NCBI GenBank assembly: GCA_025349905.2
Contig: MU624871.1
Coordinates: 1-19,477 of the forward strand
Source of the DNA: Blastocladiella britannica
Taxonomy: Eukaryota; Blastocladiomycota; Blastocladiomycetes; Blastocladiales; Blastocladiaceae
Length of the DNA: 19,477 nt
Reading direction: 5' to 3'
The notes below the pieces were generated by a model. The model was given only the letters and a program-made list of their open reading frames with translations. It was not told where the DNA came from and made no database searches. This document shows positions 1 through 9,075 of the stretch, piece by piece. Both the position numbers and the translations under genes were made by a program. Every line of letters starts with the position of its first letter. The stretch's first letter is position 1.

Positions 1-386
1 TGGTCGAAGATCGCCAACGAGTGCAATGGTGTGGATGCTGTAAACCCACCGCTTTTCTTGTTCCTTTCGTTGTGTTCTTTTTTTCTTCACTTTTTAACCC
101 TCCCCTTTTTACACTCCCGGAGCCAAAAACGGTATCCACTCTCTGCTGCACCAGTCGCACAATTGGTTGTAGTGCCCGCATAGCGGATGAGATCGCTGGT
201 GAGTTGGAAACTTCAAAGCCCACTCAGCCTTGTAGCATAATTTTTTTTTTTCAATTATGCCTGAGACCAAAGCCACCCGAACAGTCCGCAAAGCGCAAAC
301 GCTGTATTAAAACCTCTTTGGTTCCCAAACTTTCCAACCACCCAAGCACACTTTCTCTAGACGCGTGTAAACTTACAAAGAAAGAA
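1..386. other. Left-edge region, mostly upstream/promoter of the first surface-protein gene
   Basis: This stretch is T-rich (several poly-T and poly-C/T runs) and has no convincing complete gene. Bases 1-39 read open in frame 1 with GC-rich codons and are followed by GTAAAC at 40-45. They could be the tail of an exon of a gene that starts outside the window, but no downstream exon is convincing. The long open frame that starts near base 21 runs into the first surface-protein gene in the same frame. Its N-terminal part is low in coding character and lies before a clear signal-peptide start at 387, so I treat it as 5' flank. Confidence 0.4.
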
Positions 387-974
387 ATGAACACCAAGGC
401 CACCCTCCTCGCCCTCGTTGCTGCCGCGATTGCCGTGGCCTCGGCCTCGGCCCAGATTACGGGCGACACCGGCACCACCGTGACCCCTCCCACGGGCCTG
501 TGCGGGAATGGCGCCGATGCCACGTTCAACGCGTGCCTTGGCAATGCCGCGTCGCTGCAGCAGATTCAGTGCATTCCGCTCCAAGCGGCGCAGGGGTACC
601 CGTACCTGGCGTGCATGTGCCAGTCGGCCGCCAACGAGGCGCAGTGCTACGACCAGGTTCATATTCCTTTTTATATTCCGTACCACGGTATATTGAGAAA
701 TGTAAAACAATAGTGCCCCGGCCAGGCCAGCCAGAAGCTGATTGTGCAGTCCAAGCAGACGTCGTTCTGCACGGCGGCCGACGGCCTCAAGCCCAAGTCG
801 TCGTCGTCGTCGCAGTCGCCCTCATCGTCCACTGCTTCCAATGTGATGGCCACGGTCGTTGTCACGGCCACCGCCACGCCGACTGCCAAGGCCACTAACG
901 CAGCTGCGCACGGTCAGGTGGCCGGTGCCGGTGCTGCCGTGGCTGCGGTGGCAGCTCTTGCGCTTTTTGCCTAA
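387..974 (+). CDS. Secreted CFEM-like eight-cysteine GPI-anchored protein, paralogue 1
   Basis: Inferred exons are 387-656 and 714-974 (57-bp intron, phase 0), giving 176 residues. The start is the ATG that opens a clean signal peptide (hydrophobic about residues 6-20, ending ASAQ). Eight cysteines follow at 39, 50, 62, 76, 78, 87, 91 and 109, including a CMC motif. Next comes a Ser/Thr/Ala/Lys-rich stalk and a hydrophobic Ala/Val tail typical of a GPI-attachment signal. The second half of the cysteine pattern (C-x-C-x8-C-x3-C-x17-C) resembles the fungal CFEM domain, whose members sit in the wall or membrane and often bind haem. The first half is spaced differently from canonical CFEM (x10 between Cys1 and Cys2). 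The residue just before CMC is Ala, so the Asp that ligates haem iron in CFEM proteins is not evident. Closest relative is the next gene, which has identical Cys spacing. Exact function unknown. Confidence 0.8.
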
Positions 975-1122
975 TTCATTATCCTTGGTTGGTTGGTTGT
1001 AAAATATAGTCGTCGTTGTTTTTTTTATTTTTTTGCATGTGTGCTGCTATTGAAACGAGGAAGTTGAGCCACTGGAGGCGCGGCTCTCTTTCCGTACCCA
1101 CTTTTCCTCTACAATATATATA

Positions 1123-1795
1123 ATGGCCAAGTCTGCCCTCCTCTTGCTCATTGCCGCCACCGTTGCCACCCTGACCTCGGCCCAGGTCGTGGGCACACCG
1201 GAGGGCACCGCCGCCACCATCCCCCCTGTGGTCGGCACTCCCGTGGTTGCGCCGCCGACCACCAACGTCTGCGGCAACGGCAACGACGCCGTGTTCCAGA
1301 CGTGCCTCAACAATGCCCAGTCGCTCCAGAACGCGGGCTGTGGGCCGCTGCAGGCTGCTCAGGGGTATTTTTTTTGTGGTTTGGTGGCTTCATTCTTTTC
1401 TTCGACTGACATTGTTGCATATACAGCTACGCCTACTTTGACTGCATGTGCCGCAACACCCAGTCGGTCCTGCAGTGTTACGACCAGGTATTCATATTCT
1501 ATTTATCACTTTTTATTACGGGGAGCGGTGCTCAATGACCATTTCAAAGTAGTGCCCGTCTCAAACCGGCCCCAAGGCCACGGTGCAGACGTCGCTGCAG
1601 TCGTACTGCAACACGGCCCAGCAGCTCAAGCCCAAGACCTCGACCACCACCGACGCCGCGGGGAACGTGGTGGTCACCAAGACCGTGATGGCCACCTCCA
1701 CCCCTGCCCCGGCCGCGTCCAACTCGGCTTCCTCGGCTGCGTCTTCTGGTAGCTTGGCGCTGGTGGCCTTGTCTGCTGCTGCCCTCTTGGCTTAA
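1123..1795 (+). CDS. Secreted CFEM-like eight-cysteine GPI-anchored protein, paralogue 2
   Basis: Inferred exons are 1123-1364, 1427-1487 and 1553-1795 (introns 62 and 65 bp, phases 2 and 0), giving 181 residues. The signal peptide covers residues 1-20 (ending TSAQ). Cysteines lie at 50, 61, 73, 87, 89, 98, 102 and 120, with the same spacing as paralogue 1. A Ser/Thr/Ala stalk and a hydrophobic C-terminal GPI-type signal follow. An Asp directly precedes the CMC motif, in the place expected for the CFEM haem-ligand Asp. The second intron matches the intron of paralogue 1 in position and phase, and both begin with a shared TTCATATTC segment. The first intron has no counterpart in paralogue 1. 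An ATATATA run lies immediately before the ATG. Confidence 0.82.
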
Positions 1796-1893
1796 ATTAT
1801 TTGGATGATGTTCCCCTCCTAGTGTATATTTTCTTTTCTACTTTTCCCATTTCTTTACATCCAAAGGATCCAAAAAATTATTACAAGATCAAG

Positions 1894-2542
1894 ATGAAGT
1901 CTTCATTCCTCCTCGCGCTGATCCTGATGGTTGCAACCGTGGCTACCGCCCAGTCGTGCTCGACCGACGTGCTCAACACGTGCACTGCCAACACGGCCGC
2001 CAACCAGGCGTCGGTCTGTGGCCCGCTGGTTGCCGCACAGGGATACGCGTACTTTGATTGCATGGTACTATTTTTCTATGTGAATCCTTTTTTTTTTTTT
2101 TTGGTTGATCCTGACACAGTTGCGAAATTACACAGTGCACGTACAGCGGCCAGCTCGTGGACTGCTACAACCGGTCCGGGTGCACCGATCCCAGCATGGG
2201 CATGCCGTCGGCCACCGCTGGCCAGACGAGGTAAGCTACATTTTTGAAATTTTTGATGGATCCGTCAAAATCGCTCACCCGATGTCTTTTCATTATAGCT
2301 ACTGCAACACTGCCAAGCAGCTCAAGCCGACCAGCGCGACTTCCACTTCAAGCACCAGTACCACAGTATCGAGCTCGACTGGCGGCAGCACTGGATCCTC
2401 CACTGTCAAGTCTTCCTCGTCGACATCATCGTCAATGGGATCCACCGCAAAGGCGACCGCTGGCATTGGAAACGATGCGGGCAAGCTTGCGAGCGGCGCG
2501 CTGGCGGCTGGCGCTGCGGCGGTGCTTGCCGTGATTGTTTAA
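1894..2542 (+). CDS. Secreted CFEM-like eight-cysteine GPI-anchored protein, paralogue 3
   Basis: Inferred exons are 1894-2064, 2136-2230 and 2299-2542 (introns 71 and 68 bp, phases 0 and 2), giving 169 residues. The signal peptide is about residues 1-20 (ending ATAQ). Cysteines lie at 22, 30, 42, 56, 58, 67, 73 and 91, with the CMC motif preceded by Asp. The Cys6-Cys7 gap is x5 rather than x3, as in paralogue 4. After Cys8 comes a long Ser/Thr stretch, likely O-mannosylated, and a hydrophobic Ala/Val tail fitting a GPI signal. Both intron positions match paralogue 4 and differ from paralogues 1 and 2. Role inferred: wall or membrane surface protein. Confidence 0.82.
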
Positions 2543-2628
2543 GATTTATGGGAGGATCAAATAATGAGGACCAAGTCGAATTGCTGGAATGAATAGATAG
2601 CTCCTTAAAACAATATAATTTACAATAA

Positions 2629-3356
2629 ATGTACAAGATTGCCTTCCTTACAGTCCTGGCACTGCTCGGATCCGGCGCGATCGCACAAGACGCATCGATT
2701 TGCGGGGATGTCGGCCGCACCTCGATCTTTCAGACCTGCACTGCCAACACTGCCGCCGTGCAAGCATCCACCTGTGGACCGCTGGTGGCCACGCAGGGGT
2801 ACCCGTACTTTAACTGCATGGTATCTCATAATATTTTCTTCAATGGTCATGTTCGGATCTTCGATTTGATGCAACGAAAATATAAATCAGTGCACATTCT
2901 CGCAGCAACTGGTCCAGTGCTACGTGAGCAGTGATTGCAGCGCGCAGGAGGGGTCGCGGCTGATTGCCCAGTCGCAAGTCACCAGGTATACTCCTTTTTT
3001 TGTTGGTTGTGTTGGATCCAGGAGACTGATTCTTTTTTTTTGGATTTTGCAGTTACTGCAACTCGGCCGATCTCACCAAACCGCAGAACCCGGCGCCGCT
3101 CACCAACTCGCCTTTCGATTCGTCTTCGCCGCCAACGGGCAATGGTGGATCCGTACCGTCCAGCTCGTCGTCCTCGGCCGCTCCTGCTGCCACCAACGGA
3201 GGAGGATCCTCAAGCGCCAAGTCTTCGACATCAACGGCAACCAGTAAGGCCACTGCCAGCGCACAGAGCACGGGCACCTCCGGTGCGGACCACAACTCTG
3301 CCAACCATATCGCAGCAGTTGCCGGTGCCATCGCCGCGATCGCTGCTCTCGCTTAA
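2629..3356 (+). CDS. Secreted CFEM-like eight-cysteine GPI-anchored protein, paralogue 4
   Basis: Inferred exons are 2629-2820, 2891-2985 and 3053-3356 (introns 70 and 67 bp, phases 0 and 2), giving 196 residues. The signal peptide is residues 1-19 or so (ending AIAQ). Cysteines lie at 25, 37, 49, 63, 65, 74, 80 and 98. The residue before CMC is Asn, so the CFEM-type Asp is replaced. A Ser/Gly/Pro/Thr-rich stalk and a hydrophobic Ala/Ile/Val tail suggest GPI anchoring. Exon 2 is the same length (95 nt) as in paralogue 3, supporting a recent pair relationship. The gene ends 51 bp from the stop of the convergent Reeler gene. Confidence 0.82.
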
Positions 3357-3407
3357 AACAGATCAAGAAAATAGAAGAAAAATGAACATTCATTGGAAGT
3401 CAAGGAT

Positions 3408-4437
3408 TTACAAAAGCATGGCAGCAACCGCGACCGCCGCAACCACCGCGACACCGGCAGCAGAGTTGCGCTCGGCACTGGAAGCCTGGCCAACACTGCC
3501 GCCGGCCGAGGCCGGTGCCTGCGACCCGCCGTCAGTCGGGGCCGGAGCAGCCGCAGCGCCGTCCGCGGGGGCAGCGCTGGTCGGGGCCGCACCTTCCGCA
3601 GCCGCCGACGTGGCGGGAGCCGCGCCGTCACTGGAAGCGGGAGCCGACATACCGCCCTCGGCGGGGGCCGACGTGACCGCGGGCGAGCTGCCGCCGTACC
3701 CGTACCCGCCGGCCGCCGGGGTGGTCGCCGCGGGCATTTCGGACCCGCCCATCATGGTCTTGGTACGCCACTTCTTGCACCGCTTCTGGCCGCCGCCGGT
3801 TCCGTACCCACCGTTGGACGCGGGCATCTCGCCGCTGCCGCCGGCCGGCATCAGCTTCATCATGGGCAGCACTTGCCAGTTCTTGGGTCCCGTACCGGCC
3901 ACAATCGCCATCACGTGGAGCTCGCCCATGGCCGACGCGGGCGCCGTCCAGGTGAAGTCCATGCCGAGCTGCTTGTCGGCCGATGACGAGTGCGTGATCA
4001 CCGAGTCGGTCTCGCCCGTGGCCTGAATGGCCGCGCACTTGTCGACGTTGGAGTGGAACCCGTCGGGAATCTTGAATGACCCAACACGCTTCTTGGCGTC
4101 TGACGCCGGCTGCACGTAAATCATCACGCCCTTGAACGTCTTGGTCGCCGCGGTATCGGACGTCAGCTTCATGGTGATGGGCTGGCCGGGTGTGTAGGTC
4201 ATGGCCGAGGGGGTGAGCCTGTATGTTTCAGGTCATTGAGTTTTCCGTTGTTTATTTATGGATGAATGAAATGTGAACGCACTTGAAGTTACGGTCGCCA
4301 GCGGCCGCGCCCATTCCGGCGGTGATTTTGGCCTCGTTGATGATGCACGCGGGCGCGCCGTTGGGGCGAGCGACGGCCACGTTCACCGAGGATGCCGCCA
4401 GGGCAAGAAGAGCAAAGAGGAGCGACTTGGAGTACAT
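3408..4437 (-). CDS. Secreted Reeler-domain protein with GPI-type tail
   Basis: Inferred exons on the minus strand are 4437-4283 and 4218-3408 (64-bp intron, phase 2), giving 321 residues. Residues 1-23 form a signal peptide. Residues about 24-170 fit a Reeler domain: PNGAPAC near the mature N-terminus, YTPGQPI at 60-66, FKGVMIYVQ, Cys113 pairing in principle with Cys31, ITHSS at 126-130 followed by Lys134, FTWTAP at 140-145 and a hydrophobic last strand. This domain occurs in reelin, insect defence proteins and some DOMON/cytochrome b561 proteins. Here it stands alone. The remainder is low-complexity Gly/Ala/Pro/Ser/Tyr sequence with a basic patch (QKRCKKWR), then a hydrophobic tail ending MLL that suggests GPI anchoring. 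Function in fungi is not settled; a surface or wall adhesion or binding role is an inference. Confidence 0.8.
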
Positions 4438-4859
4438 TGTGATGGTTTTTGAATATGCTCGGTCAACGAGATTAGGTGGAAAAAGTCAAGTAGCGCAGCT
4501 AACTTGTTTGGGTGGTGGAATGGGAGAGCTCGTCTCGTCTGTTTTGTGAAATGCGAGGGAAAAAGGAGAAAAAAGGGAAGGGCCCCGCGGCCAGTACTTG
4601 TACTTGGGATTTTTCGCTCTTGGCCTTGTTGGGCTGCTGCTGCGCCGTGGCTAGAATGTTGAGCAATGAACATTTTAACCATTGACAGTATTCGAAAATG
4701 GCTTGGGCTATATTCCGCTCCACTACCACCACATCTCGGCTATTGCGCCGCCTTCACCCTGCCTAAAATGAGCGCAGGTGGTGAGATTAAGTTGGCACCA
4801 ATCAAAAACTAACTAATCCCTGGACATCATACCATACCAGGGAACAACATGCCATATTT
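4438..4859. other. Intergenic: promoter of the Reeler gene and 3' flank of GUF1
   Basis: These 422 bases lie between the minus-strand Reeler gene start and the minus-strand GUF1 stop. No ORF here has coding character or splice continuity with a neighbour. Visible features are a purine-rich run (4556-4580), a GC-rich patch GGCCCCGCGGCC (4580-4591), an ACCAATCA motif near 4798-4805 (CCAAT-like on the plus strand) and the inverted repeat listed separately at 4818-4842. Confidence 0.5.
4818..4842. terminator. Small inverted repeat just downstream of GUF1
   Basis: CCCTGG and CCAGGG form a perfect 6-bp inverted repeat separated by 13 bases. The 25-bp unit begins 17 bases beyond the GUF1 stop codon, so it would lie in that transcript's 3' UTR. 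It might be a small RNA hairpin affecting 3'-end formation. The stem is short, and chance occurrence is possible. Confidence 0.25.
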
Positions 4860-7105
4860 TTATTGCTTCATAATACTCAAGAACGCTTCATGGCTGACCT
4901 GCACGTTCCCGATCGATTTCAACCTCTTTTTCCCCTCCTTTTGCTTTGCCAGCAGCTTCATTTTGCGCGTCGCGTCCCCGCCGTAACACTTGGCGGTGAC
5001 GTTCTTGCGCATGGCCGCGACCGTCTCGCGGGCCAAGATCTTGCCCCCGATCGCGCCCTGAATCACAATCTCAAACAACTGCCGGTCAAGCACCTCTTTC
5101 ATCTTGGTGGTGGTGGCCCGCGCCACCTTTTCCACGGCCGACCGGTGCCGGATCGATGCGAGGGCATCGACGGGTTTCCCGTTGAGCATGATGTTGAGCT
5201 TCACCAGGTCGGCCTCGGCGTACCCGGCCTCCTCGTAGTCGAACGACGCGTACCCCGACGTCCGGGACTTGAGCACGTCAAAGAAATCGCTGGCGATCTC
5301 GGCCATGGGCAGCGTGTATTTTAGCATCACCCGGGAGCTGTCAATGTACACGACCTCGCGTTGCTCGCCCCGTCGTTCCTACAATTTTTCTTTTTGTCTA
5401 TAACATATCGCGGTCATAATAATGGAAAAAAGTAAGTACATACCGCACAGAGCTCGTAAATCGACCCCAAGTACTGGTCGGGCGACAAGATGGTCGCGTT
5501 GATCACGGGCTCCTCAACTTTGCGCACCAGGCCCATCTCGGCGCCCTCGGGGAACTCGTGCGGGTTGCGGATATTGATCACGGTGCCGTCCATCATGGTG
5601 ACGCGGAAGGGGACCGTGGGCGCCGTGGTGATCACCGACGTGCCGTGCTCTTCCTCGAGGCGTTGGCGGAACACGTCCATGTGCAACTTGCCTTTTGTAT
5701 ATTTGAGTGCAATGGAATATAAGTATAAATAGAAAAAAAAAATACCCAAAAACCCGAGCCGAAACCCCTGCCCGAGAGACACGGACGTTTCCTTGGCGAC
5801 GCTCACGCTTGCATCGTTGAGCACCAGCTTGCGCAACGCGTCGTCGAGTTTCGGGAACTCTTCGTTCGAGACCGGGAACACGCCCGAAAAGACCATCGGC
5901 TTGGCGGGCTGGAACCCGGGCATAGGTGGGACTGGGTGGTGTTGCAAGTAGAACTATATTCATATCTTTCAGTATATGCCATTTCTTCAAATGGAAAAGG
6001 TATCGTACAGTATCGCCAATGTGTGCCTCGCTCGTCGACTTCATGCCCAGCGTCGCGTATCCGACTTGGCCCGCATGCAAAGCGCCGGTGGGCGTGATTT
6101 CGGGGTGCATGATCCCGATATCCAGTACCTCGTACCGCTTGTTGCTGTGGCACGAGATGATCTTGTCGCCTTTTTTTCATTTTGTCGTGAGCTAACGGAA
6201 ATGACAACAAACCAAATGAACAAGGTACCTTTACGCAACGTTCCATCGCGCACCGAAAACATGATCACGGCGCCAAGGTATGGGTTATACCACGAGTCAA
6301 ACAGCAGCGCGCGAAGGGGGACGTTCGGGTCGCCCGTCGCCGGCGGCGGGATCTGCTCGACCACCGCGTCCAGGACCGCCGCGCAATTCAGCCCGCTCTT
6401 GGCCGAAATCTGCAGTATATCCTCCGTTGACAGTTCAAACGCGGTCTCGATCTGGGTCATGACGCGCTCGGGCTCGGCCGCGGGCAAATCGATCTTGTTG
6501 AGCACGGGCAAGATGGTCAAGTCCTGGCCAAACGCCAAGTAAAAATTGGCCACCGTCTGGGCCTGAATCCCCTGTGCGGCGTCAACGAGTAACAAAGCGC
6601 CCTGGCACGCCGAAAGCGACCGCGACACCTCGTAACTGAAATCCACGTGCCCGGGGGTATCAATCAAGTTGAGCAGGTACGTTTCGCCGTTGTGCTCATG
6701 GAACATCGAGACCGAGTTGGCTTTCACGGTGATCCCACGCTCGCGCTCCACTTTTAACTTGTCCAGCACTTGCTTGTTGCCGGGGTGGCTGCGAATGGTG
6801 CCCGTGATTTCCAACAGACGGTCGGCGAGCGTGGACTTGCCGTGGTCGACGTGCGCGATAATGGAGAAGTTGCGGATGCGCGAGGGAGGGATTTGGGACA
6901 GGTCGATCGCGCCCGTGGCCGTGGTCGGTGCGGTCGCGATTTTTTTACGCGTTGTTTTGGTCGATTGATTTGGTTGTTGCAGTGATATTGGTGGTGGCGG
7001 TGCTGTCCCAGCGGCGGAGGAAGCGTAGCCGCGCAGAGACGACGCGCGGACAAGCGGCCGTATCATCGATAGCCATCGCGGTGGGCCGAGCAAGATGTTT
7101 GCCAT
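4860..7105 (-). CDS. GUF1: Mitochondrial translation GTPase GUF1 (EF4/LepA family)
   Basis: Inferred minus-strand exons are 7105-6229, 6169-6009, 5953-5746, 5691-5444 and 5378-4860 (introns 59, 55, 54 and 65 bp), giving 670 residues, normal for GUF1. The enzyme is the mitochondrial EF4/LepA GTPase, which acts on the ribosome's inner-membrane-facing pool and promotes back-translocation or fidelity under stress. Residues 1-30 are Arg/Ser/Ala-rich with no acids, fitting a matrix-targeting signal. GTPase motifs: AHVDHGKS (84-91), RGITVKAN (123-130), DTPGHVDF (149-156), NKID (203-206), SAK (234-236). Later segments include the LepA hallmarks PMPGF, GFLG followed by [16 protein letters not shown] in domain V and the C-terminal [14 protein letters not shown]. 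Splice junctions were chosen because each restores family-consistent sequence, for example GFLG-KLHMD and the LC-AERR join. An alternative start is Met14. Divergent from RRB1. Confidence 0.96.
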
Positions 7106-7258
7106 GATTATTTTATGAGGTTTTGGTTGGTAAATGCGAAAGAAATGCGACGCTACGCGTGACGTTCAGATTTTCTGTGGGTGGACTTTTTGGAGGCAGT
7201 GTTGTGGCACGAGCTCTTCGCCCCCCCACCTCGACCGTATAAACGTCAAAAAAAAGAC
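7106..7258. promoter_or_regulatory. Shared divergent promoter region, GUF1 / RRB1
   Basis: Only 153 bp separates the two start codons, so both promoters must lie here or inside the coding regions. There is no clear TATA box. A poly-A run (7249-7255) immediately precedes the RRB1 ATG. A shared regulation of mitochondrial translation and ribosome assembly genes is plausible but not shown by the sequence. Confidence 0.45.
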
Positions 7259-8963
7259 ATGTCCAGCAGGAACAAGAAACGCAGCCAATCCGAGGCATCG
7301 GCCTCTGACGCCTCGTCCTCCGCGACCACTGGTCCCGCTGCCAAGGCCCGCATCGTGACGGCCGCGGACGGCACCGCGCGCAAAGCATCTGCATCGGCAT
7401 CGGCAGCCCACCACGCTGACGCCATGGACGTGGATGAGATGGGCGAGTTTGAGGACGCGTTCGAGGACGAGTACGAGTCGGACGGATCGGTAGTGGACAA
7501 CAGCGACAGTGACGATGACGATGCCGATGCCATGGACGTAGAAGAGGACGATAACGACGACGATGTCCCGGAAGGCGTGCAAGTGTACCTCCCCGGCCAG
7601 CCGCTGCAAGAGGGCGAGGAGCTGCAGGTCGACAACTCTGCGTACGAGATGCTGCACTCACTGTCGGTGCAGTGGCCGTGCCTGTCGTTTGATGTGATTC
7701 GCGACCAGCTCGGAAACGACCGCAAGAAGTTCCCGCACTCGGCGTACCTGGTGGCCGGGTCGCAGGCCGATTCGCTGTTCAAGAATGAGATCTACGTCAT
7801 GAAGATGAGCCAGCTGGCCAAGACCAAGTACGACGACCGTACGTGTATCTCATTTTATTGTATGTGGTGTGTATTATTCACGGATATGTAAAAAAAAATG
7901 TAGAGGAGGTCTCGGACGACGACCAGTCGGACGACGACGAAATTGACGTGGACCCGGTGCTCGAGCACCGCTCGTTCAAGCACCCGGGCGGCGTCAACCG
8001 TGTTCGCGCCATGCCCACCACTGCGCCCAACGCTCCGCACATTGTCGCCGTGTGGTCGGACCAGCGCAAAGTCGGGATCTACGACATGACCACCCATGTG
8101 CGGTCCCTCGACACCCCTGGCCTGGTGGCGCCGACCAAGGTCGAGCCGCTGTTCAAGGTGGAGCACAAGCAGGAAGGATTTGCCATGGACTGGAGTCGCA
8201 AGCAGGAGGGCCAGTGCGTTATTTCATTGTTTTTTTCTTTTTCTTTTGCTGCATGAGACCTCACAACAAACCAAACAAAAGTCTGGTCACGGGCGACTGC
8301 GATAACACCATCAAGTACACGACGCCAACGCCGAGCGGGTTCGCGCTGTCCGCGACCTACGCCAACGTGCACGCGTCGTCGGTGGAGGACCTGCAGTGGT
8401 CGCCATCGGAGGCCACAGTCTTTGCGTCGTGCTCGGCCGACGGCACCATGAAGATCTTTGACACGCGCATGGGCGCCAAGCCGGGGGTGTCGGCCAAGCT
8501 CGCCGACTGCGACGTGAACGTGATTTCATGGAACGCGCTCACGCCGTTCCTGCTGGCGTCGGGCCACGACGACGGGTCGTTTGGGGTCTGGGACTTGCGT
8601 GAGCTGGCGCGGTCCGCCAAAAAGGGACCCGGCGCAGCTGCGGCCAAGGCGGTGCCGGCTGCGCACTTCACCTGGCACAAGGCACCCATCACGTCCATCG
8701 AGTGGCACTCGCATGAGGAGTCGATGCTGGCGGTGGCCGGCGACGATCACCAGACCACCATCTGGGACTTGTCCACGGAACGCGACGACGCGCCGGGCGC
8801 GACGGCCATGGAAATCAACGGCGTGACGGTCCCGCCGCAGCTGCTGTTTGTGCACCAGGGCCAAGAATACGTCAAGGAGGTGCACTGGCACGCGCAGATC
8901 CCCGGGTGCCTGGTCACCACCAGCGCGTCGGGGTTTAATGTGCTCAAGACCATCAACTCCTAA
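7259..8963 (+). CDS. RRB1: Ribosome assembly WD40 protein RRB1 (GRWD1 orthologue)
   Basis: Inferred exons are 7259-7838, 7904-8213 and 8282-8963 (introns 65 and 68 bp, phases 1 and 2), giving 523 residues. The family is the dedicated nuclear chaperone of ribosomal protein L3 (uL3) in 60S assembly; human GRWD1 also binds histones. The N-terminus (1-105) is Ser/Ala- then very Asp/Glu-rich. An N-terminal helix of the histone-binding WD40 type follows (AYEMLHSLSVQWPCLSFD, about 128-145). WD40 repeats include SVEDLQWSP with FASCSADGTMKIFD, VNVISWN with LASGHDDGSFGVWDLR, and ITSIEWHSHEE ending TTIWDLS. The C-terminus contains LLFVHQGQEYVKEVHWH, a strong GRWD1 signature. The ATG at 7259 was chosen over an upstream non-ATG frame extension. 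A second acidic loop (VSDDDQSDDDEID) lies just after the first splice junction. Confidence 0.95.
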
Positions 8964-9075
8964 AATTATTTTTAATATTAATGTACTATTCCTCTGTTTT
9001 TATACGGTCGAGGGCGATCGGGCTTTGGTGTTGGCGTTCTCCTTCTCTCACGTTTCGTCCAAAAAAAAATATTGA

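Noticed and set aside
1..45. Possible exon end of an upstream gene with a GTAAAC donor
   Set aside because: Thirteen open codons and a GT are too little, and no acceptor or continuing exon is visible. Left as a remark only.
2935..4026. A long plus-strand open frame of 363 codons opposite the Reeler gene
   Set aside because: It overlaps the end of paralogue 4 in the wrong frame and then runs antisense to the GC-rich low-complexity part of the Reeler gene. It has no start context, splice logic or family resemblance.
5923..5954. Splice acceptor CACCCAG near 5925 for GUF1 intron 2
   Set aside because: It would need a phase-1 donor, which does not exist nearby. The acceptor ATATAG ending at 5954 keeps phase 0 and gives [14 protein letters not shown], aligning with the family.
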